From Pithys albifrons albifrons (Eukaryota > Chordata > Aves > Passeriformes > Thamnophilidae): a stretch of 64,000 nt of DNA. The notes beneath the pieces were generated by a model. It saw nothing but the letters and a program-made list of their open reading frames with translations, ran no database searches and had not been told where the DNA came from. The number at the start of each line of letters is the position of its first letter. The stretch's first letter is position 1. The translations under genes were made by a program, and so were the position numbers. The stretch lies in assembly GCF_047495875.1 (NCBI RefSeq), contig NC_092467.1, positions 12,117,566 to 12,181,565 of the forward strand, in the 5' to 3' direction. This document shows positions 1-14,133 of the stretch, in pieces.

Positions 1-3000
1 TCTGAACTGCTTCACAAGCATAGTCATAAACTCCAAGTGGCCACCTATAATCCCCATCAACAGCTGGAAAAACTGAAGACAATCACCAACCATGCAAAAT
101 TGTCTGGGACTACTTAATCAGTGCAGACTTTGTCATCACACCTCTCAGTGCTTGGTTTTACACAGTATCAGATAACTTGCAAATTAATGGCACAAAGTTT
201 TTCTTTAACAGAAAGGGCTGAGATCATAAGACATTTCATTCAGTAGCTGTCAGACTGTACTGCTGTGTGTTCCCTATGCCATTTCCATGATTTTTCTGGT
301 TCTATAGATGGCACTAGACTCAGATTGAAACTAAAACTTTTTCTTCACAATTCAGTGAAAAGAACAGTTATTTCTCAGTTCTCCATTATTTATTCTCTGG
401 ATGTAGCTCATCTGGCTTTTAATTTTCAAACAGATTTTTAAAATTTCTATTTCAGTATTTCTAGCAGAAGACTCAGTAAGGATGAGATGATTAGGGTCTA
501 AAAAATAATCAGCATCCATATGAAATCCTGTGTGGCTCTGGCAGGATCTAATCCACATACTTTCATGAAAGATTCTAAAGGATGGTTGTGTGACACATTT
601 TTGTAAGTAGATACAAGTCACACACCACATACACAGGATACCAGAATCATCTTTAGTGCAGCAGGTAAAGATGTAAAAGAATGTGTTCTGGGGAAATGGA
701 AGGATAAATATGTGACTGGTTTTCCTCTAAAAACAAGATCACAGAAGAAATGCTTTCACTTTAAGGGTAGAGGCACAAACACCCTCAAAGACTGACGGTC
801 ATTCTGCCTCACCATGATGAGCAACACTTAGTGGCTTATATACAAGTTAATCTTATTTGAAACAGAAGAAATGTCACAGCATAGGGTGGAAAAAAAACGC
901 AAAAGCCCCTTACCCGGGTGCCACCATCTCTACTGCCTCTGACACAAACGACTGAAGTCGATACAGAAGGAATCAAGGAGAAAATGAATGCCAGGTCCAA
1001 ATGTCCTTGGCTTTTGTTGTGCTTCAGACAGACTTCTGTTGTCATTTGGTGTGCAACCAGTCTAAGAAACCTTTGTGTTCAATGCTACTCAAGATATAAT
1101 TTCCTGATCTAGTCCTGTTTATTACCAGTATGAACAATTTTGATCCTAATAGGTATCCTACCAACATTAATGACCCAAACATTAATTCTTAAAAAGGCAG
1201 TATGTCAGTTTACTGATGCAGATTCATTTCTGCCCACAAATATTCACACTAAATATCCTCCTAAGGGATAAGTGAGGATCTCACCCACAGAACCTCCTTC
1301 CCTCAAATAAGAAAGTCATAATCCAACATCGAGACAGGATAGTAACTTTGGAAATTGATAAAATTAAACCTAAATGTCTTTTTTTTTCACCAGAAAAGGA
1401 AGACAAGTCTATTCTTATACCTCCTCTACCTACTGCACCCCCCCTCAAAAAAACCCCCCAAAACCCAAAAAAAGATATCTAGATGACCCCCCTCGTCAAG
1501 TCTTTCTTAACCTGATGAACTGTTGCTTTGACATCTTTGGTCATTATGTGTTTCATGAAGCATTGTATTAAACAGCAACAACAGAAATAGAGTTCAAACC
1601 CAAATACTTTAGATGTGTATCTGAAATGCAGATGCATGTGTCTCACAAATGATTGGTGTGTTTAAAGTACAAAGTTGATTGACACATGCTTTCACTTAAT
1701 GATGGTAATTACGAAGAATAACAACTCCAAGCCACATCTGTTCAATGTAACAATCTTGTTGTGCTATGCAGATTACATTGAGAGCTGTCAGAAATGCCAA
1801 TTTTGCCACAAATCATGCATAAGCACATTTGTAAGACAAGAAACAGATTAATAAGCATCAACACTTTTCTGTAAACACTTGTTGAAGAGAATAAAATCTG
1901 TTAGCTCTGAAGGAAATGATACACCAGTGGATGCTGTCTCTATCAAGCTTGAAATAAGAAATCACAGGAAGGACAAAAGTGCAGGCTGAATCCCCAAAGA
2001 AAAAGTCCTCCTGTAGCAGATCAAAATATGGAAAACTCAACAGTTACACTACATGTGAATAACATTTTTTTCTTTCATTATGATCAGTTCTCACTTTTAA
2101 AAAAATCTTCATTTTTGACAGCACTACATAATATACAAACAGGGCATTTTTGTGTTGTACTGAGTTAAAATAGCAAATTTTTTTTAGTTGCAGAACATGC
2201 AGATCTAAATTGAAGCTAAAAGCACTAAATGAAGAAAATTGAAATCACTAGGTCATAAACCTATGCACTTTTTTAATCATATCATAATTGTAGGTGCCTT
2301 TATTCAAAAACTGTTTAAGATTCAGGGCCATGTTTTTTCTCTAGCAAAGGAGCATAGAATTACAGGCACGCAGTCTCAGTCAAGTCATTAATGTAACATG
2401 ACTTTGTTTGCTTTTGTAAGACAGAAGACATTACAAGATACAGCTGACATGCAATATAATTGTCGAATAAATAAATAACATGATTTTTAAAAGGGTTCTT
2501 AGATATAGCCTTCTGTAAAATATAATTAGAAATTGTAATTAAAAAGTTATTTTTTTAATCTCTTTGAGAAGCAGTTTTCCACTAATGTAACTTAGTTGAC
2601 TCTCAATAATCAACACAGGAACTGTATATGCACTTAAAATAGAAGTTTAACAAATCATCTTATTTTGTTTTAAATCTTTATTTTTCAAATCGTCTAAACT
2701 TATTCTTGTTCACAGACTGCCAGAGCAGATAAATTGCACACTATTTCAGGGGATCAGTTAGACGTCCTGCAGATTTAGCCAGAGATGAGACCTCCTGCAT
2801 GAATCATTTGCTTTTAAGTTTAGCTTTAATCTGAGTTTGATCAAAATTTTTTTTAGTCTTTAGTGATAATGCTGGTACAGCTGCCTCAGGCATTTAAAGC
2901 CTACAGAAAAGCCAACTGTTATTTACAACACCCAGACATTTCATAAAAAAAATTATTTACCACCTAAGTATTATAATCTACAAAATGTCCAGAAAGAGTA

Positions 3001-6000
3001 GTACAATTGTTTCCATGCTCTGGGCTTATTCCATCTGCAATAAAATGAACAAAACATTTTTGTAACTAGTAGGAAAGAACATGAAGTCTCATATCCTGCA
3101 AACCACTCACTTATGAGCCTGTGCTCCTCAAATCCGTGAAGTTACTTGCATACAAAATTTGGTTTATGGAATGTTAGATAGGCAGGTACCTCAGGGAACA
3201 TTTGATCCAACCTTTATTTTGTATAAAATTCACATACCAATAATTTTCTTTTAAAACTGCATGAATCCTCTCAAGCTACCCACTTGCATCTGCAATCACA
3301 CCGGACATCACAGCTGCCAACAAGGAAACCAGGGAAATATTTACAAAACATATTCAGAACTTTAAAACTTGCATTTAAAATTGTCTACAAAATCTTCTGC
3401 ACTTTACAATAAAAAATGGCAGCTACCAGGACTTTAAACACACTATATCGTTGCTTCTATCAAGCCATTAGCAATACAATTAACATTGAGTGGTTATTTA
3501 TTGCAACTGCCAAGCAGCAGCAGTGATATCTCTTAGCTAGCAGGTTTGCAAAGTGAGTCCCTGTTCCAGCCAGCGTGAAAAGTTCTTGAGTAAGGAGCCC
3601 ACCTGCCCATCAGAACCATCATTTAGCTCCCTCTTCAGGGAATGGCACAGCATGCTTCCTACTGCAGTGGGGAAGGATTCTCTAACCTAATATTCTTCAT
3701 CACAACAAAATATGTAAGCCTGAACAAATTTTCTCAGACACAGCTGCTTCCATGGTATCTTGGCATTTGAGTAGATGATTTGCAGAAATTCCACTGGAAA
3801 GGAGGTACTCTAAAGGCTGTCAGAGAGTGTGATAGGGCTAGAAGAAGAGTGAAGAGGCACAGCTGTGACAGCTGAAAGCAGAATAAGCTGCCACTGATCT
3901 GTTTCTATGCTTATCACAACACCCATTAATCAATTCCAATCACAGCAGGCCCACCAACTAAACTATACTCCACCTCTCAAAAAGTGACTACTCAGCCTTG
4001 TAATCTTCCTGAAAAATTGTTCATCTGAAAAAATGTCAGAGGAGCACTGTATTATTTACTTGATTAAAAAAAACCAAAACCAAAAAACATGTTGTATTTG
4101 CAGTTAAAAATAAAAAAATAACACAACAGCCAAAATATCCTCGGCTTTTCTTCCCAAAATTTCACTTTCTTGATTTTTTTTGTGCGTGCAATTTTTAATG
4201 AAAAGAAAGTGTTTCCCTTCTACTTTCTCTAAGTTGTGCCATAGATGCTACTTTTAGTGAACTTGAGATCAACAGTAGACCTATTGGTTTGTATCTTCAA
4301 GACAGCCTAGAATATAAATAGTATTTACCCTATCATTTATAAAAAGTCTCTTTAAAGATAGTTCTTTGTGAGAAAAAAAGTAGAATTACATTACAGTTTA
4401 GAGAATAGACAAATACATAGAAGGTACCAAATTGCACTAACTGAAATATAAGTAGATGTGTTCTGATTGATCATATTACTTTTATAATTGGCTTCAATAA
4501 GTTTACTTCCCAATGACATTAATGCTACTATGAATTTGAGTTTCCTTCGAAAGCTAAGGGCTGAAGGGACACCCCTGACCACTTACATCACCAGCTCACC
4601 TGTTCTGTAAATTTGGCATGTTTTGAAGGAGCAGTCTAATCCACTCAGGACATAAGCTGCAGTAATTTCTTCACTAGAACAAGTGAGTAGGCTGTTCTGT
4701 AATTTGGTTACTTTTTCACTAATTTTCTAGACATCACTGAATTTTAGTTACTGCTTTCATTGGCCTCAGATCTGTTCACACCAAAATGTTGCAGTTTCAG
4801 AGAACATAACAGCAGTGAATTAAAAGCAGAATGAAGAAAATTGCAAGTTCCCCAATACATTAAAAGATAACATTGAAACACCTTTCCACAGATTTTCCAA
4901 AGTGAGCCTGATGAGTGAGACCTCTTGGAACAAGGAATGGCTGTGTCTGGATGTTTGTGCCCCAGAGCACTCCATTACAGAGAACTCAGCCTGCTGTTGA
5001 CAGGCCAGAAGCTTTGAGCTCGACTGGGCATCAAAGAAAGCACTTAATCAGAAGCCTGGCTACTTAAAGCTACCAGTTGGAAGGATTAAGTGCACTTTGT
5101 ATATCTCTTTCCAGTGTCAGTTTAAAGCTTGGAAGGAGGTTTCCCGAATAACCAAACAGATTTAGAAGCCAGAGTCCCCTTACTATCCAGTGGTGTCTGT
5201 GCATCCAAAGAACATGGCAGGTTTTGGAAAATCTCCCAGTATGATCCACCACTTTCATATTTATGCTGTTGTCACATCATTGAAGAACTGTATTCAGCAT
5301 TTTTATAAAATCTGTGTATTTTGACAGTGGTATGGGTTCACAAGGACTAGATGCCTGTTGTAGCATTTGTGGAATTTTACTAATTTCCAGAGAATGGCAC
5401 TGTTACTTCTGAAGACCACATTACAAATGTGTGCAACTTACAGGGCTTTGAAACGTATATTTGAAGAGAGTTGCTATTATTTATCAACAGTCTTCTAGTT
5501 GATCTACAAGCAAAAGGAAGATCTTGGCATAATTACTGTGCAGCAGCATAGAACATCAAACAGCAAAATTTATACTAGTTTAAGGGAGCAGTAGTCCACA
5601 ATTACCACTGGAAAGGAATTTGCTTTACCTTTTGAATTCTTCCTTTATTTAATAGGATGGCACCAACCATCAAAGTGTTGAGAGAGGTCTTTCATGCTCA
5701 TTTTAAATCTCTATTAGCAGGACAAAATTCTGAGAGATCCTATATGCTGTTCATGTAATATATATCATCATGTAATATCATATGAACTATTTTTATGCTT
5801 ATTATTTAAATTATTTTGGCAAATAGATGAATATGCTGTATGTATTGGCACTGCAGAATGGACACAGTAAACATGATGGGGAAATTCTGAATTTAGAATC
5901 CAATCATTTAAGTTACATAGTACTTCTGCTTTTCTAACCCTGTAACAACTTGGTAAGTACAATAAAACTGTTATTTATTTTAATATGCACCACCTTTCTA

Positions 6001-9000
6001 CCTTTTGTAACCTTCATATTGGAGATTAAAGGGGTTTTTTTCCTCTCCCTTGATCACCCTTCAAAACAGGTACAACTCCTTCTTCTAGATAGCATTTCTA
6101 GGAACAATAGCATAGTGTAAAAATACTACCTCTATAATATAAAAAATTTTGATTCTCAGGCCCTACAACAATTTCCTAATTCAATATCTCCTCTTCAACT
6201 CTAAAGTCTTTGGAACACAAATTTCCTCTACAATTGAAAACACTTATCTAAATAATCCTTACCTAAGCAAATTTCTCAATGCAGCCTCTGCAGTGGTGAA
6301 CTAAAAAAGCTTCATCCTCTTCAAACTACATTTACACTCTGATTTTGCATTTACGCTATAAGAGAAAAGTTGATATATTTCTCATGTAAAAATTAACAAG
6401 AAAAAACAATTGGAAAAAAAAAATCTGCTTCCAGCAGACAAAGCACAGGTTAAGAAATCACAGACAGCATCAACTTAGAAATAACATAGGAAATTAAGAC
6501 ATTTCATGACAGGTGAATCTCTGCTAAGCAGTGACCACCCTAACACTGTGTAACTGTAAAAAGTATCAGCATCCTCCTAAATACATGGCTCCCCCATTCT
6601 AACCCAGATAAGGCAGAAATATTTCAGTCACATTATGCCTTTAGCATCAAAGAAACTTCCAATTTCAGTCAACTTAAATATACCAGCCACAAGAACTTAT
6701 TTTTACGTTTAGTTGGTTGTATGCAATGTTTGACATTTCCAAAACACTGTGATGAATTTCAATGCTATTTACAAAACAGTTATTTGTACTGTGAAAACAA
6801 ATTCTTTCAAGGATTTATTCTTTCATATTTAGAATTTCATTTTCCTCTGAAAGCTCCAGTTACCTGAGAATTCAGGAGAAAAGCCAACTATTTTGTTTTG
6901 CACCTCTGTGCATTTGTGAAGAACAGGTCACTGTTGTCTTTACTTCTGTGAGAAGAGAATGCTGGTAAATGCCCTCCCAGGGATACAGCCCAGAGCAGAG
7001 AACCGTCTTTATTCCCTGGACAGCAGAGTCTACCCATGTAGTATTGCCAGTGCAATGTGTCAGAAATGTGGTTTATATATTGTATACCTTAGTGAAGCCT
7101 CATCTGTCCTGGACCACAGCTGTAAACTAAAAGCATGTAGTCTCAAGCACAGTGAAAAGGGGCCATTAAACTGACAGATTAAAAAGGTTCCACATGGGTT
7201 CTAGGTACTGTAAGAGCAGTCACACAGGTTCATCAAACATCCATACTAAAGAGCATGGACGTGCACAACTGCAGGGCTCACTACAGGCACTGCTCCAGAG
7301 TTCAAGTAACAAAGCCTGTTTTGATATTCCTGTATACAAGGGTGTTTATCTACACCCAGGTCATGGTTAACTAAGTCTCTATAATTATCCATGCCAACTG
7401 TACACTGCATTAATAGCCAAGTTCTTAAAACAACTTATACACAAGCTATTCCCTACCAATTAAAAAACACCACCTCAGTGAAGCAGATTCCCCTGAAGTT
7501 AAGAATCTATTTCATCAATAGGATCTGTTCCTAAAGACATAAGTAGATCACTGAGTTGCTTTGCAACTGAGATAGGAACCATCTGATCTATGTGAATACT
7601 TTCTCCCCCATCTGTTTCTCACCTTTGCAAAGCACTTTGAGATCTACTAGATGAGAAACACAGTAGATTTTCACATAATTCCAGCTGCGGAACAGGAGAT
7701 AGTTTTATGATGACAAAAGCATCAGAAGTGGAGTGGAACTACTATGCTCCAAGTACGTTAATACTCTCCAAAGACAAATCCTCTCTTTAAATTATATCTA
7801 TCAAGAAATGAACCTAACTTCTGATTTCTGGGGGGTGTGGGAGGGGAACGAACATAAAAACACAACCAAAAAAAAACCACAAATGGAAAAAACAATCCCA
7901 CCCCCAACCTTAGTGCAAGACTTGATATACACATCAGAAGATACACAGTATTGATCTTACTGATCTGTCTACAAAACACACTATTTAATAATGCTCATTA
8001 TTTGAAAAAAAAAAGTATTGGCTTTTCCCCCCCCCCCCAAAGATGAGACTGTTTTACTACCATTGTTTTCATTTCATAGGAGTTTAGGGAGGTTTTGGGG
8101 GGTTTTTAAAGACCTTTATTGCATTGCAATGCCACTAACATGCACACAAAGCAATTCTGGAAGAATTCCATGCTAACAAGACACTGCTAATCAAATAGTT
8201 TCTAAACATGCAGTCTGAGTTTTTGTAAGCACAATAATTGACAAGTTGAATTGCTTCATGCCCATTTTTATGCTTTTATTGAAGAGGTGATATTGTGAGT
8301 AAATGAAGACTCTTCATTGAGCAAGGATTCTCTCAAAAAAAAAATCCATCTCCTCATCTGATTTACAACTGCACTTTCACAAGAAACATAGCCAAGGCTG
8401 AAGAAAGACAAGTATAGTTTATCTCAAATCTTCTTAGACCTTTGGATACAGCCTAAAATTATTGTGTGAGACATGTTAACACCACCAGGGATTATTTTAA
8501 ACAGGAGACCAAAGAGTTACTAAATAAATAATTCTTAAGTATGAGCATCTCTGAAGGCATGGAGAGGTTTTCCCAATAATAGTTCTCTCTTATTCAATGG
8601 AAACATCAACCTTAATAAACCTCAGTTTCACAATTAGAACACATTTACACCACTTCTATTTACAAAGTTAACCTGCAAAAAAACTTTTCTTACATACCAG
8701 TTACAATAAGAAACATCAGAATTTCCAAGTTCCATTTTGAAGTTCATTCTTGACCTACTATGTCACTTGTGGGAGAGACAAGGAGGAATAAGGGAGTCAC
8801 CCAAGCCCCTGTGCAGTAAAACATTAGTTTATTTGTAGGCATTTAAGTAAGTGCCTTAAGTTAAGCAGTCATAAAATTTGCTGCACTGGGTCATCTTCTT
8901 TCCTAGCTTTATATTCTCCGATATTAAATCTGAGTTATTAGATTTCTTTTTCTGTGCTATTCATGTGAACATGATGGGAAAAGTTATTCTTTGAGACTGT

Positions 9001-9257
9001 TAATACAGTTAGGCCCACCATTTTAGAAATATATTTGTGATATTGATAGAAAATGTTATTGAACTATATCATGCACAAACAAAATTATATGGTTTTCTTT
9101 TCCGTAACAGCGAACTTAACAGAATTAAAATTGTCAAATAAAAACATGAAAAATAAGTGTAGGAGAGCAGGTATTTTTGTATGTAGTGACAGTTATCTTG
9201 ATCATTACGGCTATGCTATAGCTGCCGTATACATAATAGAAAAGTTCTATGAACTGT
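1..9257. other. AT-rich intergenic stretch, no gene seen
   Basis: I see no coding exon, RNA gene or recognisable transposon that I can support. Open frames are short (60-90 codons) and lack splice context or recognisable domains. There are simple low-complexity tracts, including an 11-base run of C near 8028-8038 and scattered A- or T-runs. By synteny with human 1q32 this would be the spacer between KIF14 and the next gene (ZNF281 in human), which would lie outside the window; that is inference. Confidence 0.5.
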
Positions 9258-9480
9258 AGAAAGACCCCGAACAGATGTTCGCACAGACCATGGCGGGAGC
9301 GAGAACTTTGCCGGGGCGATGGGCCCGGCACGCCTTGGGCAGCGCTGCCATCCAGCGGCTGCCGCGGAAACAGCACCCGCCGCCGCATCCCACCCTCCAA
9401 CCGGCTGTCCCACCTTCCACCCGCCGCATCCCAACCTCCATCCGGCTGTCCCAACTCCCGACTGGATGGCAAGGAAAAAA
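9258..9480. repeat. Isolated GC- and CpG-rich patch with a 41-bp tandem duplication
   Basis: Base composition changes abruptly from AT-rich to strongly GC/CpG-rich at about 9258 and returns to AT-rich after about 9480. Inside are two adjacent 41-bp copies (9380-9420 and 9421-9461), each starting CCGCCGCATCCC, with a weaker half-period of about 20 bp. The minus strand is G-rich with several GGG runs. Long overlapping open frames on both strands here follow from the composition and I do not call them genes. It may be a minisatellite, a remnant of a retrocopied 5' end, or a small unlinked CpG island. Confidence 0.5.
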
Positions 9481-11025
9481 TAGCACCACATCAAATATCC
9501 ACCTTCTTGAAACTACGCTTTTCAGGAAAGACACGGTGTAGCCAGCAGAACTCTTCCAAGAGGGGAAAAAAATTCCAAAACTACAAAAGTCTACACAGTT
9601 TTGTTACCATGCATGTTTTTCTAATGCTGTTCGTGGACAGTGCTGGCAAGTAAAAGCTGCTAGGAGAATCATGAGAGGTGTTAATAAGTGACAAACTGTT
9701 TTGGATAGAGTTACTCAATCAGCCCTGGCAACATGAGAATTTATTTACTGTTATGGTAGAACTAAGCAGGGAAGTATCCCAGGTCTCTCTGGAAATAGCC
9801 ATGGGATGTGGCAGCACACCAACAAAGAACACCAGCAAGGGCTTTTGCTGCTGGACTATTTCAGGGGTCCATAATCTCCCAAAAGCTGTGTCTAGAGCAC
9901 TCTGTATGGATCCCCAGACCACATGAAACTGGACCCAGCTGCCTATAGTGTCTCGGGTAATCCCAGAAGTCAGTAACCCTCTAACAGCATCAGCAGAGGG
10001 AACAGCATGGGCTCGATCCTGTAAGCTATAGCCACAGCTGTTTAAAGTGATTATTTGGAGACACATTTACAAAGGTTTTATGCAAACAGAAAACAAATCA
10101 TCTGATATCATTGCATTAGTCCATTGTTTATCATTCTTGCTACAGATAACCAACCCCTGCTACCTAACAGCACTCAGTAAACATTTTTACATAGGAGTCT
10201 GGAGTCCCTCTCCTGATAACCAGCAAAATTAGAACAACTAATACACTGTTGCACAGAAGGATGAGGAGTACAAAGCACGAGGTTGCATACTTCCTTTTGG
10301 ACTGTGTGTTACATGCTCAGCATGGGGCAAGTGTAGTATACAAAGTTTATATATATTATTGCACACCACCTCTTGATTAATCATCTTGAAGACAGATCCA
10401 AGTGTAGGAGATGAATCTTGCATATTACTGGTCATAAAGGACTCAGCTTGCCTTCAATTCTTAACTCTGGTATATTCTTTTCTGAGTTTACCTTCATTAA
10501 TCAAATATTTAAACAAATGCTTTTAAGGATATAGGTTGGTAATTTATGGGTAAGAAGCAGAACCAAAAGAATTTCCTTATAAAGGGAGAGGCAAAACAGG
10601 ACCAATAAACCCAGTTCTACTTACCAACTTTGCTATCTACTGTTGAAGATGGCTCAGGAGCTCAAAACCAGAATCTGTTTTAATCCATGGTTACACACAT
10701 GACTTTGCCAGGTTTTGTATGGACAAGTATCTGATATTAAATAATATAACTTCACATTTTATCAACTCACCTTAGTTGTTTTGTCTCCTTGTATACATGA
10801 CAAAGTAAAGTTATGATACAAACTCCCAGTAGAGAATTTCATATTCAATTTGGTGCTTGAAAACTTGATGTAGCTTTTCTTTCCCTCTCCCAAGTATGTT
10901 GATTACCATCTTCAACAGCTTCATAAAAACCATATGTATTTACCCTCATGCATTCAGCTTTAAAGCAGTAAGATTTTCATGTTTCACTTACTGAAAATGA
11001 AAAATAAATAGAGATGGGTTGCTCC
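9481..11025. other. Intergenic, unassigned
   Basis: Nothing here can be assigned. An open frame on the minus strand (9719-10066, 115 codons) and an overlapping plus-strand one (9678-9926) have ordinary amino-acid composition but no domain or splice context. The stretch may be an old transposon remnant. Confidence 0.35.
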
Positions 11026-11350
11026 TGTACTTTTAAGATTTCCTTCTTAAACCATGTCCAGCTTCTCTGGACCCCTTTTTGCCCTTCAGGACTGCTTCCC
11101 AAGGGAGTCTCTCAACCAGTTCTAAAAAGGCCAAAGCCTGCCCCAGCAGGGCACTCACCAGCTGTGTCAGGAAGTTTTCTTCCACACACTCCAGGAACCT
11201 CCTAGACTGCTCCCTCTCTGCTGTATTGAATTTCTGGCAAACATCTGCTAAGTTGAAGTCTCCCACAAGAACAAAGGTTAGCAATTGTGAGACTTCTGCC
11301 AGTTGCTTATAGAACACTTCATCTGCCTCTTAATCCTGGTTGGGTTCCCA
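11026..11350 (-). mobile_element. CR1 LINE fragment (ORF2 endonuclease region)
   Basis: Minus-strand translation across 11033-11317 reads VLVGDFNLADVC, then NTAEREQSRRFLECVE and NFLTQLV. The GDFN core is the conserved motif of the APE-type endonuclease of CR1-family non-LTR retrotransposons. The frame is broken on both sides and neither the 5' end nor the CR1 3' tail is present, so this is a dead internal fragment. CR1 is the dominant LINE of birds, which supports an avian source. Confidence 0.75.
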
Positions 11351-11399
11351 GATATCAATGAGGTTCTATATCTCAAATTGAAAAACACCTGAAGTAATA

Positions 11400-13534
11400 C
11401 TTTTTGTTGTTCTTGCTGTTGGTGAAGTATTATATCAGAAGACTCCTTTCTCAGTTTTGTCCTGTTTTCGCTGCAATAATCATATATGAATGATTAGATT
11501 CTATAAACCACCTCCTATTCTAGAAACCAATACTATTCATCAATATAAACATATGAAAACACAGAGAACAAACAAGAAAAACTGCAGGAAAAGAATTCAA
11601 GATTAACCAAATCTTTTTACACATACTGACTACAAATCCTAAAAAGAGCATTAAAAAAAGAAAATACAGTGCTTTTTTAATATAGACAAGTCAAAATATT
11701 AGGACTTCAAAACAAACAAACAAAAAACCTACCACAAACCCAAAACAAACAGCTCTTCCTCAGGAAAACAATAAACCATCTCAGATCCTACTTAAAGCTA
11801 GGAAGAGGTTTAAAATGCTGTCCTAAACTAATAATGCGAAAAATTCCCAAACCAAAGAAATCAAAAATCTCCCTTACCATGAAATCAGAAAAGCTGCAAA
11901 GTACACAAAAGCAACAAGACTCATCTAATCCCAGCATTTTAGTGTATACGAAGAATGAGAAGTTTCCTATCCAAAAATAATAGGTTGTATTTGCAGAGGT
12001 GAATCAGATGTAGTCTCCTCTTCTGCCTGCAGATGCCATTACGGGATCAAATTAAAGCTGAACTGGAGCTTGCTATTTCCTTTCATCTAGAATTTTCAAG
12101 CAAGTCCCACAAGAGTTTACTTATCCTTAATTTCTAAGACTGATACACATTCTTTAAGCATAGCTAGATTGCCCTTTTTTTCTAAATGTGCATTTACATA
12201 CAACACTTCTCAATAAAGATGGGATAACATTATTTGAAGGATTCCCATGTAATCAAATGTTCACAGTCTGTAGATATACTTCCTCTCAGGACTGCTATCT
12301 TTACTGAAATAAACATGTTTCTTATTCAAATTAGGGATAAAAATGAACAGTTAGAGAAAGGCTAAAAACTCAAAGTCAGTTTGAGCTCTAAGTTTGTGAA
12401 GACCTTGGGTTTCAGTTACAGAAAGAAAAGAAAAAAAAATTAATTTCTCATAAGAATACACAGAACTAGAAAACCCAGTATGTTTCTTAAGCAATGCTTC
12501 CCATTAAACACAAGAACAAAAGTAAACATAATTAATCATCTAGGCCTCAGTAACACTTGAATGTAATTTTGCAATGGACATTTGACATACCACCACTATA
12601 TTGACTTGCAGATACTGGAAGGGATGGAATATTCTGACATTAACAGGTACATGAGCGCTCGGCCTCTAAACATGTGCTGTTGAATAGAGGAAAGTTAATG
12701 TCTATTAGGAGAGGAAAGAGATGTAGGTAAAGAAGTTTTCTGTTCTGTTTCACTTGTGAACTTTCACTTGGTTTCACTTGACAAAACACTTCTTACCAAT
12801 ATTTCATATTTCTACACTACAATACTTTGAACAAGAAAGCAATACTCTCAGCAACAAAAGATCTCAAAATCAACTGTATACAGATGAAAAACAACAAGGA
12901 ATTTACACTTGAAGCTGTAAAAAAAAGGGGTTTGGTTACACGATGGAGTTTTACTCTTTACAATTCCTGTGCTTAGATAAACAAATCAGAAGAATCACTT
13001 CCATTTTTAATATTTCAGACAAATACAAAATAATTTATTTACATAAATACAAATATATCACATTTCTCTTCATTTTTTTACAGTATAAAAACCTGAATAA
13101 CTGAATATGCTTTAACGCTGTAGCAGACTTGTAAAAGCCTTTACAGTAAGAAAGTAATTAAGCATCATACCTCATGTGAGAAGAAAATTACTAGCTGATA
13201 GAAAAACTGTTGAATATTTTTGATGGCAGGATTGTGCTGCTAGACATTTTCCGACTAAGTCCTATGATATGCTAGTCTGTAAGAAATACATGTGTGTTAC
13301 TGATCAGCATAATTATCTTCCCCATTTCCTTTATATAAGAACAAAACCCCTGAATAACAGCATTATAACTAGAATGTGAAAGTTTTTGAAAGAAAGTGAT
13401 GATTATTGACTCTACAGCAGCCTTCTTACAACAAATAGTTCTAAGAATCTGACATGTTCTCAAAGACTGAAATTCTCGAGACCTGGAACATCTTCCCTGA
13501 GAAGGAAAGGTGACAGCTACGAGTATCTGGTTTG
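11400..13534. other. AT-rich intergenic, nothing assigned
   Basis: I see no exon, RNA gene or clear repeat. The sequence is AT-rich with short A-runs. Confidence 0.4.
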
Positions 13535-13539
13535 GAAGC

Positions 13540-14106
13540 TGTGCTGGTTTTTGCTGAGGTAGAGTTAATTTTCTTCACTGTAGCTAGTATGGACTACAAT
13601 TTGGATTTGTGCTGAACACAATCATGATAGAGAAATGTTTTTGTTATTGCTGAGCAGGGCTTGCACAGAGCCAAGGCTTTTTCTGCTTTTCATACTGCTC
13701 TGTTGGCTGGGGGACTGGGGTTGCTTGGGAAGCAGGGACACACAGCCAGGCCAGGTGACCCAAAATGACCGAAAGGATATTCCATGCCATGTGACATCAT
13801 GCTCAGTTCATAAAGAAAGGGGAACAAGGAAGCGAGGACATTCAGAGTGATGACATTTGTGTTCCCAAGTGGGTGGAACAGAGCTCTGCTTTCCTGGGGA
13901 TGACTGAACACCTGCCCACCCATGGGAAGCCGCAAATTGTTTTCTTATTTTGCTTTGCTTCTGTGCACAGCTTTTGCCCTCCCTATTAAATTTTATCTCT
14001 ATTCAGGAATTTTCTTACTTTTACCCTTTCGATTCTCCTCAATCCCATTGGGCAGGAGTGAGTGGCTGTTTGGGGCTGAGTTGCCAGCTCGGGTTAAATC
14101 ATTACA
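13540..14106 (+). repeat. 5' LTR of the ERVL-like element
   Basis: This 567-bp segment starts TG and ends CA. It holds an ATGACATCAT-like stretch upstream and, near its end, the CCTATTAAATTTTATCTC and TTTTACCC blocks that recur in the 3' LTR. The plus orientation is set by the primer-binding-like site that follows. Confidence 0.75.
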
Positions 14107-14115
14107 GTTCTTTTT

Positions 14116-14133
14116 TGGTGCCCAACATGGGGC
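14116..14133 (+). other. Probable tRNA primer-binding site
   Basis: The 18 bases TGGTGCCCAACATGGGGC start 9 bases after the end of the 5' LTR. They have the form of a retroviral primer-binding site of the TGGCGCCCAACGTGGGGC class, with two differences. Confidence 0.65.

Noticed and set aside
9134..9653. Several overlapping frames of 90-134 codons
   Set aside because: They follow the GC-rich patch and its duplication. A hydrophobic segment on the minus strand (YGSYSIAVMIKI) briefly suggested a membrane-protein remnant, but nothing else supports that.
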